Positions 1 through 9,832 of a stretch of DNA of 64,000 bases are shown piece after piece. The DNA lies in NCBI GenBank assembly GCA_020975725.1, contig QXJR01000027.1:248001-312000 (forward strand). Reading direction: 5' to 3'. The notes beneath the pieces were generated by a model. The model ran no database searches. It was given only the letters and a program-made list of their open reading frames with translations, and was not told the DNA's origin. This DNA comes from Picocystis sp. L7. Its lineage: Eukaryota > Chlorophyta > Picocystophyceae > Picocystales > Picocystaceae. A program made the position numbers and the translations under genes. How positions within the stretch are numbered: position 1 is the stretch's first letter; each line of letters opens with the position of its first letter.

Positions 1-944
1 TCACCAAATTTTTCGAAGGCTTGGATAACCTCAGCTGCCAAGAGTTAGGAAATGTGCATGGTAGTCGGTCCAGTCTCCTTTCGATTTCTAATCGGGGTCT
101 GACGGAAATCTCTTTCCTGAATCCATTGGAGCGACACTTCCACGATCACGCACATTGTTTTGCTCAGTGGAGATGCCTTGTTATCAAGCAGCATCCCTTG
201 ACAGAAGATCAAGGTACGAAGCGCGAATGGTCCGTTCCAATTCCCAGGATCAACAGTTCACGAGTACGTCTTTACCTTTCTCCCGTACCTGCCCATGATG
301 TTGGGACAGGAGCTTTGGACGTGCGCCCATGTCAAATCGCATGAATCACAGCAGACTTCCTTCTCAAGTTCTGTCCTGGATCGAATGCAAGGCATGTGAC
401 ACCTCCACTGTCTTCGGGTGTTTGAATGCCAGAATTTTTCTGCGGGATGCAGTCTAGGGATAAACCTCACCCCAACACCACAAACAAGCAGTCGCTTTTT
501 TCGAGGAGATGCAGATCTCGTCCATTGGATTCGCCGGAGCTTGTGGCTTTGCAAAAACCCCAACGTCCCCCCACAGCCAATCCACGTCCATCCATGACAA
601 CATCTGTACGATCACCGAGATTCGTTCCGGGGAAACGTGTGGTCCAGGTTTCTTCTCTACGACCACGTCACCCTGTTCTCCTTTCGTGCTCGAGGGTCCA
701 ACCGGCCTTCTTCTCGTGGACCGTATGGACTGCTGTCCCTTTCGACAGACCCATAGAGACAGGGACCGTGTTTGGGAGCGGTCCCTGGCCTCGCCCCGGA
801 TCTGGGGGGTGTCCACGCTGTACGGTCGTGCTCCACCCGCTCCACCGTCTTTATTGGGGTTAATTAACCCAAAGAGGGGTTCAGCCAACCACATCCGCAC
901 AGGATTTGGACTGGCCACGTCGATCGTGCGGCAAATCTTCGACC
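1..944. other. Unassigned left flank and presumed promoter of the PstS-like gene
   Basis: No open frame here resembles a known family. Several overlapping frames of 100-220 codons exist on both strands, but they have low-complexity, Pro/Arg-rich translations and no agreed start. A short minus-strand frame around 258-563 ends in a Cys-rich stretch, but it has no recognisable domain. The last few hundred bases must hold the 5' region of the gene starting at 945. Confidence 0.5.
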
Positions 945-2405
945 ATGCGTGCTTCAACCCGCGCCTCCTGGGCCCTTCTGGCCCTCTCCATATGCATGTC
1001 GAAGGTGGGGATGGCCGTGGAACAGTACGGCCTGCACGGATCCGGGACGTCCAACCCAAGCAAGCTCATCTGGAGGGCCTTCGATCTTCTGGAAGAGAGA
1101 GCCAAGGAGCCCATCAAGATGACCTATCGATCCGTCGGATCTGGCGTTGGACAGGAGGAGTACGTAGGAGAGAACAATGATATGGTGGCTTACAGCCATT
1201 TCGGGAGCGGAGACATCCCCCTCTCGCAGGAAAGATACGACGCCATCACCAGCAGTGGTCGTACCCCTTTGCACCTCCCATTCGTGGTGGGTGCTATCAG
1301 CATCTTTCACAGCATCACAGAATTGAACAACGAGGAGTTGTCGCTTCAACTGAAGCCGTGTACGGTGGCCAAGATCTTTTCACGCAAGATCACTACCTGG
1401 GATGATCCTGAAATTTTAGAGGAGAATCCAGACACAGCTGACTTGATCCCACGCGGACAAGCCATTACAGTGGTCGGGCGCATCTTCGGATCAAGCAGCA
1501 CAGCCTCGCTGACGGGGTACTTGCACGAAGCGTGTCCAGAGGAGTGGCCAGCAGACAAGGTGGGCTCCACAGTGGATTGGGACTCAGAGGTGGTCACGCG
1601 GCAAGACTCTGATGGCACTTCTCGCTATCTACAAAACAATCCGTACTCTATTGCCTATGTTGAAGCCTTCCATGGTATTAACTTGAGACTTAAGGAGATT
1701 AAGTTGCAGAACAAGGCCGGCAACTACATACATTCAAGCGATGCAGATGTTGGTGCCGCTGCAGATGCAGCCTTGAATGCCGGTATCATACCAGAATCAC
1801 CCGAAGCGTCATGGGCGGACGTTGAAATTTTCAATCAAGATGGAGAAAACACTTGGCCGATTGCTGCAATCAGCTACTTCTATGTGGACCGAGACTTGAC
1901 ATCGCTCGAAGAGTCTGGTAGATTGCTAGAAGCTTTTCTCAAATTCATCGTGAGTGAAGAAGGAGGGGAAATCGCAGCCACATTTGGCTTTGTTGGTCTC
2001 CCGCCCAGCGTAAAAGACATCTACAACCAAGCGCTTGAAAGCCTCGAGTTTGCAGAAGGGACGACACCTTGGACGTTTGAGACCAGCGATGAAACGCAGC
2101 CAGGGGATGGGCAACAGAACTTTGTGTTTAGCGGCAAGCGTCAGACATACGCTGAGTACGACCGTGGCGTGATAAGCACCTCAGTCTCTCGCCTTGAAGC
2201 TCAGTTTGAGGAGCTGAGTGGTAAATATGAAGAATTGGCGAAATCAACCAGCAGTGGCAGCAGTACATCAAACACAGCAATTGCGGCCCTTGTTATCAGC
2301 ATCATAGCCACATTGATGTCTGGGGTTCTGCTGTACATGGTCATGAAGCCTTCTCACAGGTGGCAAAAAAGCAGTGTACCAGCTACGTTGGACGGAAACT
2401 TCTAG
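945..2405 (+). CDS. PstS-like periplasmic phosphate-binding-fold protein, secreted and anchored by a C-terminal membrane helix
   Basis: The frame gives 486 residues from the ATG at 945; upstream codons in frame have no ATG. Residues 1 to about 23 look like a signal peptide. The main body is a PBP-like fold of the PstS class: an early LHGSGTSNPSK loop, a central GSSSTASLTGYL loop and a downstream DGTSRYL/NPYSIAYVE block. These correspond to the ligand loops and the conserved 'GxIGYVE' segment of bacterial PstS. After the domain come a short coiled-coil-like segment and a hydrophobic helix at about 445-468, with a short basic tail. In bacteria PstS feeds an ABC permease. Here the anchor suggests a cell-surface phosphate (or other oxyanion) binding receptor. 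Fold call is fairly sure; ligand and role are inference. No ABC permease genes lie nearby. Confidence 0.8.
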   Translation: MRASTRASWALLALSICMSKVGMAVEQYGLHGSGTSNPSKLIWRAFDLLEERAKEPIKMTYRSVGSGVGQEEYVGENNDMVAYSHFGSGDIPLSQERYDAITSSGRTPLHLPFVVGAISIFHSITELNNEELSLQLKPCTVAKIFSRKITTWDDPEILEENPDTADLIPRGQAITVVGRIFGSSSTASLTGYLHEACPEEWPADKVGSTVDWDSEVVTRQDSDGTSRYLQNNPYSIAYVEAFHGINLRLKEIKLQNKAGNYIHSSDADVGAAADAALNAGIIPESPEASWADVEIFNQDGENTWPIAAISYFYVDRDLTSLEESGRLLEAFLKFIVSEEGGEIAATFGFVGLPPSVKDIYNQALESLEFAEGTTPWTFETSDETQPGDGQQNFVFSGKRQTYAEYDRGVISTSVSRLEAQFEELSGKYEELAKSTSSGSSTSNTAIAALVISIIATLMSGVLLYMVMKPSHRWQKSSVPATLDGNF

Positions 2406-2621
2406 ATATCTACCCTGGCTTGAAAGACAAACTCTTGTGTAGGGTAAGCCACAGGGACAAAGCTGGCAATTACTCAAGTATCGCTTTGCCTTTCTTTTTC
2501 AGCGCTATGATGCGGCACCATGTGACCAAGCATACAAAACCACCATGTATGACGCGATTGGCCTTTCTTTGCCTTCCACGAATCCAAATGTCTGCGCTCA
2601 CCACCTTGTAAAGTATTTAGG

Positions 2622-3287
2622 ATGTTTGGGTTCGCTTACCATTCTCGACTTGGACCGACTGTCCTTTTCCAACGGTCGGAGTTTCACTGCATGCTCGGAG
2701 CGCAGCGCACTGTTCGACACGCTTCCACCTTTCGCTTGCGAGGCCTCTTCCGATCCGTTCCAAACGCCATGGCAACGACGAATCGAGGGGAAGAGCCCGC
2801 CGACTATCCATTCGGGCACGTGCGCATTGTGAAGTCGAACGTGTTCCACGAGAACCGCTTGGCCTATGCCTTTGTCAACCTCAAGCCGTTGCTGCCAGGG
2901 CATGTATTGGTGGCTCCTAAACGTGCTGTGGAAAGGTTTACGGAGCTTACTGATGAAGAAGTCGGTGCAATGTGGAGATTGGCCAAGCGTGTGGGACAAA
3001 AACTGGAGGCTCACTACCAAGCCAATGCATTGACCTTGGCAATCCAAGACGGGGCCGATGCTGGACAGACCGTTTCACATGTCCACATACACATCATGCC
3101 TCGTAAGCCAGGGGATTTCGAGAACAACGACGATATCTACGATGCCATGGATGAACAAGAAAGAGACATGGCCCAAGCATTGAAGGCAGAGAAACTGAAC
3201 TTAGATGTCGAAAGAAAAGCCAGGACACCTGAGGTAATGGAGGAAGAAGCAACCACGTATCGAGACTTGTTTCAGAACAGCGAGTAA
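2622..3287 (+). CDS. HIT-family nucleotide hydrolase, FHIT (Ap3A hydrolase) type
   Basis: This is a 221-residue protein from the ATG at 2622. The histidine-triad motif HVHIHIMPR is intact with H153, H155 and H157; the middle His is the nucleophile in this family. The surrounding QDGADAGQTVSH and PGDF.NND blocks are typical of FHIT, which splits diadenosine polyphosphates to AMP plus ADP. The ATG at 2769 would give a protein of normal FHIT length. The extra 49 N-terminal residues are Arg/Ser/Phe-rich and could be a mitochondrial or plastid presequence, so start choice decides location. It lies 216 bp downstream of the PstS-like gene on the same strand, with its own spacer. Confidence 0.9.
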   Translation: MFGFAYHSRLGPTVLFQRSEFHCMLGAQRTVRHASTFRLRGLFRSVPNAMATTNRGEEPADYPFGHVRIVKSNVFHENRLAYAFVNLKPLLPGHVLVAPKRAVERFTELTDEEVGAMWRLAKRVGQKLEAHYQANALTLAIQDGADAGQTVSHVHIHIMPRKPGDFENNDDIYDAMDEQERDMAQALKAEKLNLDVERKARTPEVMEEEATTYRDLFQNSE

Positions 3288-4307
3288 TTCATCTTGCCCT
3301 TCTATTGGTGTTTGTTTCGTCCAGGATGTTCGCCTTCCTAGGGAAATGAATTAGGCTTGTTCCCAAAACATCTGTCTCTTCAGCGGCAACAAAGCAATCT
3401 ACACACAGTATCAGGCAATCATCCCCGGCCTTCCTGTGCAACTGCACTAATTTTCGAGAAAGGAAGCAACTATTTGCAGGAGAGGTAGTTGATCTGGGGG
3501 TTGCTTACTTTTAATGCTTGGATGTCTCCAGCGCTCGAGATGGGCTGGGTGTTGCAGGCTTCCACGAGTAGATGAGACGAATGGTACAACTCCTGACTGG
3601 GAATAATCTTCTTGTAGCTTCCTTGCAAGCTCGTATTGAAGAAGATAGCCTCAAAGGTCCAATTGAATCTTCGACTCGCGACTGCTGTTCTGCTGTTCAA
3701 GATTCACAGAGCTCCTCACAAGGCACCAATCTTGTTTTGCCTTGTGATCTAACCCCCCAATACATTGATTTTCTAGCTGCAGTGCAGGTCTGGGCACACC
3801 CTCAACGCCACAGTAACTGCAGATTCGCGCACAATCAAGAAGGATGCGCATTTTTCTTCTTGTCCAGTTGTTTCATTGAAATGCACATCGTGGAGTAGGC
3901 GTGGTTCCCAATGAAGGTTGGGGTGCAATGGTCCTTTGTTTGGTTGGTGTTCCTTTGTCCCCCTCCTACCGCTCGCACCGATGGGATTCCAAGATGCCCT
4001 GCCTTCTTGAATGTATTTAGCATGCTCCGTTGCTCCATATTGCACGTCCCTTTGTATGTCTCATGCCCATCCTTTTCCCTGTACCCTGGTGCAAGCACGC
4101 ACTGCAGAGGGTCCCATACCGATCACCCCCCCGAAATCCATCCGTTGTCCGCGTTTCTCAGTTGTGAATCGACCCCCGTGGGTTGTGAAGGGAGGTGGAC
4201 GTCCAGGCACCCTTCCATGGCGGTGTCGGGGGCGTGTTGATCACTTTGTGTGCTGGCGGAGGGGGTTGTGTACCTCGTTTGGGGCGAGAAAGAGGCATCC
4301 TTGATCC
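3288..4307. other. Intergenic spacer, about 1 kb
   Basis: It lies between the HIT hydrolase and the FAM114-like gene. Only short frames without recognisable domains occur. The first 500 bases are AT-richer than the flanking genes; the last 300 bases are pyrimidine- and G-rich and probably contain the promoter of the gene at 4308. Confidence 0.6.
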
Positions 4308-6761
4308 ATGGGATCGGAGGAAGAGGCCAGCGATGCAGCCTCCTTGGACGATTGGCCAGACGTGTCGGACGAAGAAGAGGAAGGAACCACGTCGGTGGCT
4401 CCACCAGTGGAAAGTGCATCGAAAGAAGATGGAAACGAAGGAGAAACGTACGGTGAAACCTTGAGAACGAGCGAGGAGAAAACAAACGAAGAAGTGGACG
4501 AAGATCCGAAACAAAGAGAGATCGATGTGGAAGGGAAACGGCGTGGAGCGAGGGAAGACGATCCAGAACTGGAAGCACCAGAGGCTAGGAATTTGGAGCA
4601 ACCCCAGGAACAACCTGCGATTGAAAAAGATTCTCAACAAGTAAGCGTGGTTGAGAAATGCCGGGACCTGCCAGGCGATGCCTCAAGAAAACCTGCAGAT
4701 GTGCATTCTGAGGATCAAGAAGGTGGAGACATGACTGTTCCACCGGGGGAAAGGAAAGAAGAGTTGTTTCCGGAGGACTCCGTGTCGGTGGAAGAGGAAA
4801 TACTACAAGAATGTGCAGAAAGAAGTTTGAGTCAGGCGAAGGGTGCTGGAGTGGAAGATTACAAGCAGGACTTCGGCGAACAAACCTCTGGTCAAGGATT
4901 GGAGAGTCCACCCGAAATTGCACGTGTGCCTAGTGCAGCGGAGCAGGACACAAACACGAAACAGGACCCCACTTTGAACATTTTAAGTAGCAGCAGCAAT
5001 GATGAAGGAGAAAACCAGGCATCATCCAGTAAAGGCTCCAGGGAAGCTCAAGCAGACACTTTGAAAGATGCTGATGCCAGGGATACCAGCTCGGTAGCGG
5101 AGGGCGAACAGCAAAGTGTGGCGGCACGATATGTTGTGGAGGGTCCACAATCCACAGATACAGAACCCCAACCACCCCATGAATTCAATGCATTTGACGT
5201 GGGAGAAACTTCTGGCTTGGATGCAGATGATGTGTGGGATGATGATGCATCCGAGGAGGAGGATGGGTGGGCCAAACTTGAGGACGAAGAAATCCAAGCG
5301 ACAACAACGCAAGAAAAACAGAGTTGGGGAGGTTGGAGCGCATACAGTTCTGGCTTGGCTAACAGCCTTGCTTCAGTTGCCACCGGTGTTGGTGGTGCAC
5401 TACGAGAGGTTGGGCAGGGAATGGTAGAAGATATTACGGCGGTGGCCTCTTCCACCAAGGAATCTGCTGGCAACTTCCCGCCTGAGAACGACCAGGTTTC
5501 AGAAGAAGAAGCGAATGATAATCAGGGCAGTCACTCTGCCGAAATTAGGGAAGAGGAGAAAAAAATATCCAACATTTTTGATCGCCTGAACCTGCAAGAC
5601 TCTTCTGAATCTGACGATCTTGAGAAGAAGTTTGAGCACTTTTCTCACAACATGTCTAGTAAGTTTAGCTCTGTGTGGTCTTGGGGTGGTGGCGCTTTAA
5701 AGAGTGCAGCATCTTCCTTCAGCTCAGAAGTGAAAGCAGGACTGGCTGAATTCCAAGGTGCAGCAAAATTAGCTGGTTCTTCTAGTGCTTCACGAGCAGC
5801 TGGAGAAGGTATACATGATGTATCTCGTGCTGTGTCAGAACAGAGTCAAGAAACTCTTGGCTACGTGAGCACCAGGACCAGTGAATTTCTTCATCAGCAG
5901 GACCGATACACTCCTGGTCAGAGTGCCAGCTTACGTTTTTTTGATGAGTTTTTTCAAGTTTCTGGTGGAGAACGTGCAATGGAGGACGTGGAATCCATTT
6001 CTCATGCATGCACTCTGAAGTGCAACAAAGCCAGGGCCACCATGCCCTCCAAATCTAAGCACGATGCGTGCCTCCAGAAACTGCAGGATATTCTGAACCT
6101 TGGTTTGGATGAGGAAATTGATTTTTCAAGTGAAAAAAGTGTGCAGTTCCCAGGCAATGGCTTACAGCTTGTTTTGCAGTGCCGAACAGAGGCACAGCAA
6201 GAAGCGCGTGCAAGAGTAGAGGATGCCGGGACATTGTGTGCAGCGGGGCAGGCTTCAGGGGGAAGGCGCGTTTTTGAAAGGTCCGAGGAACGGGCACTGC
6301 TGCTCGATCTGAAAATATCTGGAGTGGAGCAGCTGAGCGAAGTACTAATGCTGAGCATGAAACGGCTTTTGTCCGTAAGCAAGGACATCCAACAGAGAGA
6401 TTTGGTAGATTTCCCAGAAGAGGATGTACTGGATGTTGCTTGTGCTCTGCGCAAAGAATGTGTGAGCATGTCAGACGCCATCGATCAAGTAGCTGGTGCT
6501 TACTCTTCTGCATTGGCAGAATCCCGTAAGTTGTTTCATTCGTCTGCAAAGAAGCGAATTCACTCCACTGGTCACCTGAGCGAGGAGGAGGAGGAACCCT
6601 TTGATGGTGATTTCGATGCTTTCACTGCGGCTTTGGAGCGCTTTGCTGAGGACATGATTGCTGAACTCCTGCAGGACAGTCGGACTTGTCGTTCCTACTT
6701 GCAGGACGTGGTCCTTCATCTCACATACGTGGTACTGTACACTACTGTACCGGTTTCTTGA
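4308..6761 (+). CDS. Large acidic protein, FAM114/Noxp20-like (DUF719)
   Basis: An 817-residue protein from the ATG at 4308, which follows directly on a long untranslated stretch. The first 330 residues are very acidic and low in complexity (Glu/Asp/Ser). A Trp/Gly-rich segment follows (WGGWSAYSSGLANSLAS, then SVWSWGGGALKSAAS) with amphipathic Ala/Ser helices. The last third is helical and holds RFFDEFFQVSGGERAMEDV. The order acidic region, 'WG.W' amphipathic repeats, then a 'FDEF..' helical domain is what FAM114A proteins show. Those bind Rab2/Golgi membranes. I am sure the gene is real, but family membership is a by-eye judgement and the role in Golgi traffic is inference. Confidence 0.55.
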   Translation: MGSEEEASDAASLDDWPDVSDEEEEGTTSVAPPVESASKEDGNEGETYGETLRTSEEKTNEEVDEDPKQREIDVEGKRRGAREDDPELEAPEARNLEQPQEQPAIEKDSQQVSVVEKCRDLPGDASRKPADVHSEDQEGGDMTVPPGERKEELFPEDSVSVEEEILQECAERSLSQAKGAGVEDYKQDFGEQTSGQGLESPPEIARVPSAAEQDTNTKQDPTLNILSSSSNDEGENQASSSKGSREAQADTLKDADARDTSSVAEGEQQSVAARYVVEGPQSTDTEPQPPHEFNAFDVGETSGLDADDVWDDDASEEEDGWAKLEDEEIQATTTQEKQSWGGWSAYSSGLANSLASVATGVGGALREVGQGMVEDITAVASSTKESAGNFPPENDQVSEEEANDNQGSHSAEIREEEKKISNIFDRLNLQDSSESDDLEKKFEHFSHNMSSKFSSVWSWGGGALKSAASSFSSEVKAGLAEFQGAAKLAGSSSASRAAGEGIHDVSRAVSEQSQETLGYVSTRTSEFLHQQDRYTPGQSASLRFFDEFFQVSGGERAMEDVESISHACTLKCNKARATMPSKSKHDACLQKLQDILNLGLDEEIDFSSEKSVQFPGNGLQLVLQCRTEAQQEARARVEDAGTLCAAGQASGGRRVFERSEERALLLDLKISGVEQLSEVLMLSMKRLLSVSKDIQQRDLVDFPEEDVLDVACALRKECVSMSDAIDQVAGAYSSALAESRKLFHSSAKKRIHSTGHLSEEEEEPFDGDFDAFTAALERFAEDMIAELLQDSRTCRSYLQDVVLHLTYVVLYTTVPVS

Positions 6762-7222
6762 GTATATTTTTGCTTGTTGCAATGTACACGATTTGGTACT
6801 TTTGGTCTCGATCCTTCCTCGTTTCTTACACTGCCTTGTTGATCGCCGCGACTTCGCCTATGGCACCATGTATGCCTTGTCTCCCAGGGAATTGGACGTG
6901 CACCTGGTTCGCAATCGTCCTTTCTGATTACCTCCAAGGAATTTTGGGATTGCATGTGCTGGAACTGGACCTTGTAGATTGTCTCGCGAGCTGGCCTGCT
7001 TTCCCCTCCTTCCCGAACGGTTCTCCCAATCGATTGGGAGAGGGATGGTTCCCAATCGATTGGATCGATCTTTCCCAATCGATTGGAAAGGGATGGTTCC
7101 CGATCGACGGGGACAGGGGGTGGGAGGGAGCTCAACTGAGAAGGAAAGGACACAGACGTGTTAGTGTCGCGTGGTGTACGCGCGTGCTTTGCGCCACGCC
7201 TGTCCGCCTCTTCGCACGGCGC
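6762..7222. other. Intergenic spacer with the WDR26/GID7 promoter
   Basis: It lies between two + strand genes. It carries the triple CCAAT palindrome cluster (separate entry) in a region of repeated GGGATGGTTCC segments about 200 bp before the first candidate ATG. No coding segment in it resembles a protein family. Confidence 0.65.
7022..7086. promoter_or_regulatory. Cluster of three CCAATCGATTGG palindromes (paired CCAAT boxes)
   Basis: CCAATCGATTGG occurs three times within 65 bp, at 7026-7037, 7052-7063 and 7075-7086. The first copy sits inside a perfect 20-bp palindrome at 7022-7041. Each copy holds a CCAAT box on both strands. The cluster lies 140-200 bp upstream of the ATG at 7223. CCAAT boxes are bound by NF-Y in animals, fungi and plants. 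That NF-Y or another dimer binds here is inference. Confidence 0.5.
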
Positions 7223-9043
7223 ATGCGACGTGGGAGGAACGTTGGAGCACACCTGTCGCCAGGGAGAGAGGCCAAGCGGGCACGCACGAAGGAAGGCGAC
7301 ATGGTGCTGTCCAGTCCGCCACCAAACCATGGGCAAGTGCCGAGGGACGAATTGGTGCGGCTCTTGGCGCAAGCTGCACGTGCCATCGGTTGCGAAGACG
7401 CAGCCAAGGAGCTCGAACGCCACCAAGGCGTGGTCATGGAAGACGAAGACGTCGCCCTGCTGCGCCAGGCGGTCGTGGGCGCCGATTGGGACGAGGCCGA
7501 ACGCCTCGTGGACCGCCTGTCCACGGGAACGCATGCCAGGCGCGCCCATCTCGCGCTTCGGATGCAGGAGTTCGCCGAACTGCTCCAGGACGACCGTGCC
7601 GATGAGGCCGTGCTTTGCCTTCGCGAGCGTGTGTCGAAGATGCGTCCATCTCGACCTCCATTGTACGAGACCAACGGCGTGGCGAAGACGCGCACCCAGA
7701 CAAACGGCAAAGGAACGAGGCTTCAAGAGGACGACGTGGTCGCGGAAGCTTCCACCGACGAAGGTTTCGACGTGAAGCTGCGTGCCATGGCTTCGTGCGT
7801 GGCGTTGGCGAGGCGGAAGGAGGAGCTGCTGGATGCGTTGTGTCGCGCTCGTGTGCTGGCGGCCGGTGTGGACGCTTCCAGGGACGACCAACGGCGCGAA
7901 ACGTTGGTGCGCGTGCAGAGAGCGCTGCCACGCGGGACCATGCTTCCCGACCGCCGTCTCGAAACCCTCCTGTGCGACGCCAGGCGCTTCGCCATCGACA
8001 GGTGTACCTATCACAACGTGGAGGAATCGGAGGTGTCGCTGCTGGAGGAACACGTGTGTCGCAAGGAAGACGTGCTTCCGACGCGTCAAGTGGCGGTGCT
8101 GGAAGCCCATCGCGACGAGGTGTGGCACGTGCAGTTCAGCCACGATGGGACGAAGCTGGCTTCTGCTTCCAAGGACGGGAGCGCTTGTGTGTGGCACTTG
8201 GAACGGGACGCATGTCCACCACGTGCGGTGCTGGCGCATCGCTTGGAAGGACACGTCTTGCCGCTCTCCTACGTGTCTTGGTCTCCGGACGATCGCTGGT
8301 TGGTCACGGCCGCCAACGACGGACGCGTGAAGCTGTGGAGAGCCGAAGACGGCGAGTGCGTCCGCACCATGCAGGACCAGACCGAACAGGTCACCTCGTG
8401 CGCGTGGATGCCGGACGGGAGCGCGTTCGTGAGCGGCGGAGTGGACAAGCGGACGTGCATGTGGGATCTGCATGGGCAGATCATCTGCAAATGGGAAGGG
8501 AACCGCGTGAGCGATTTGTGCACCGTGCAACCTCGTGGTCGGGGTGCTTCGCTCGTGCGCGCCTGCACTGACAAGCAAGTGTTGGTGTACGACTTCGAGA
8601 CCCAGAAGGAACGTGCCATCCACGAGTGCGAAGGGGTGTCTTCCTTGTGCGCTTCAAAGGACGGTCGACACTTGTTGGTGCACTTGCCATCGTCCAAGAT
8701 CCACTTGTGGGACTTGTCCCAGCCAACCATGCCCACGCAGCCGTGTCGCGAGTTTGTGGCCGAGACTTCCAAGTCCGGTCGATACGTCATCCGACCTTGT
8801 TTTGGTGGTGTGAACGACCTCTTCGTGGTGAGTGGCAGCGAAGATTCCCAGATCTACCTGTGGAACCGTTCCAACGGTGTCCAGCTGGACGTGCTCCCAG
8901 GACACGCAGGGACCGTCAACGCCGTGCATTGGAATCCCACGGATCCGTACCTGTTCGCGTCCGCGTCCGACGATCACACTGTGCGCCTGTGGGGTCTGCC
9001 TGCCCGTCCAGATTGGGACGTGGTGTCCTGGCCCGATGGTTGA
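7223..9043 (+). CDS. WDR26: WDR26/GID7-type WD40 subunit of the GID/CTLH ubiquitin ligase
   Basis: A frame of 606 residues from the ATG at 7223, or 580 from the ATG at 7301; the second start lies just before a LisH-like helix pair (RDELVRLLAQAARAIGCEDA). N-terminal LisH/CTLH helices are followed by the signature linker DRRLETLLCDARRFAIDRC.YHN. A WD40 propeller then covers roughly the last 340 residues, with SHDGTKLASASKDGS and ASASDDHTVRLWG repeats. This linker plus propeller is diagnostic of WDR26/Gid7, the subunit that dimerises and recruits substrates to the CTLH E3 ligase. The coding sequence is GC-rich and lacks introns, and so produces long meaningless antisense frames. Confidence 0.9.
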   Translation: MRRGRNVGAHLSPGREAKRARTKEGDMVLSSPPPNHGQVPRDELVRLLAQAARAIGCEDAAKELERHQGVVMEDEDVALLRQAVVGADWDEAERLVDRLSTGTHARRAHLALRMQEFAELLQDDRADEAVLCLRERVSKMRPSRPPLYETNGVAKTRTQTNGKGTRLQEDDVVAEASTDEGFDVKLRAMASCVALARRKEELLDALCRARVLAAGVDASRDDQRRETLVRVQRALPRGTMLPDRRLETLLCDARRFAIDRCTYHNVEESEVSLLEEHVCRKEDVLPTRQVAVLEAHRDEVWHVQFSHDGTKLASASKDGSACVWHLERDACPPRAVLAHRLEGHVLPLSYVSWSPDDRWLVTAANDGRVKLWRAEDGECVRTMQDQTEQVTSCAWMPDGSAFVSGGVDKRTCMWDLHGQIICKWEGNRVSDLCTVQPRGRGASLVRACTDKQVLVYDFETQKERAIHECEGVSSLCASKDGRHLLVHLPSSKIHLWDLSQPTMPTQPCREFVAETSKSGRYVIRPCFGGVNDLFVVSGSEDSQIYLWNRSNGVQLDVLPGHAGTVNAVHWNPTDPYLFASASDDHTVRLWGLPARPDWDVVSWPDG

Positions 9044-9420
9044 GAAGATGCACACCGATGCACAGGCACGCACACAAACGCAAACATTCAGAGGAACCAC
9101 GCTTGCATCGAACGCAAGGGATCCTTTCGAACGGTGTGGAAGACCATGTAACCGAGCACGACACAACCAAGCGCACTGCACGTGTGGATGGAGAAGACGA
9201 CGGACCGCGCGCGATGCCGTAGAAACGAACCGTCCTGGACGTGCAGTCTGCGGTGCGTCTCCTGCTCCGTCGCGTGTGTTCCTTCCTACGCGATCCATCC
9301 ATCGAAAGGCAGGCATCCTCAAGTCTCCACCGTCGATGCGGGACGAAGACCAACGTCGATGCTCGAAACTTGCGCCTGAACGCTCCACCGCTCCGCGTCC
9401 ATGCCGCGTCGGTTCGATGC

Positions 9421-9507
9421 CGTCTCCATTCACAACCCTCGTTTCCCCACCCGTCTCCATTCACAACCCTCGTTTCCCCACCCGTCTCCATTCACAACCC
9501 CCCCATG
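9421..9507 (+). repeat. 31-bp tandem repeat, about 2.8 copies
   Basis: The unit begins CGTCTCCATTCACAACCCTC and starts at 9421, 9452 and 9483. The first two copies are identical and the third diverges after its CACAACCC. It lies about 330-410 bp upstream of the CUL1 start codon. Confidence 0.9.
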
Positions 9508-9577
9508 GTGGGTCTTCCCCAGGGGATCGGGACGCCCGACCGGTGGAGTGCTCCCGATCGTCCCTTCTAACCCTTCG

Positions 9578-9587
9578 GGTTCGAACC
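9578..9587. promoter_or_regulatory. GGTTCGAACC palindrome upstream of CUL1
   Basis: A perfect 10-bp palindrome 246 bp before the CUL1 ATG. The same 10-mer occurs at 25534 and 45117, also upstream of genes. The function is unknown. Confidence 0.35.
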
Positions 9588-9832
9588 GGAACCCCTCCCT
9601 TTCGACGTCCTCGAGAACCCCGGTGGGAAGCGGGACGAGGGGACCGTCGATCCATCCCCTGGACTCCTCGACGCACCACGTCCCAACCGTGCGCTTCCTC
9701 CCCCTCCTTTCCCCCAATTCTTCACCGACTCGTCCGTGTGTCGAGGGAGGTCCCCTGCCGACGTGCCGAGTGCGTTTGGACGAGATCCATTTCCATCGCA
9801 GCTGGACGTCGCTCGAACCTCCGGCTTCCGCC

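Larger units (their letters stand above)
9044..9832. other. Intergenic spacer and CUL1 promoter
   Basis: It contains the 31-bp tandem repeat and one GGTTCGAACC palindrome (separate entries). The rest is pyrimidine-rich and C-rich, with no domain-bearing frame. Confidence 0.6.

Noticed and set aside
258-563. Minus-strand frame with a Cys-rich end near the left edge
   Set aside because: No family match, no splice pattern like that of the other genes, and AT/GC use is not distinctive. It may be chance.
6716-8623. Minus-strand frame of 635 codons
   Set aside because: It is antisense to the WDR26/GID7 coding sequence. High GC at third positions keeps the opposite strand open; the translation has no domain.
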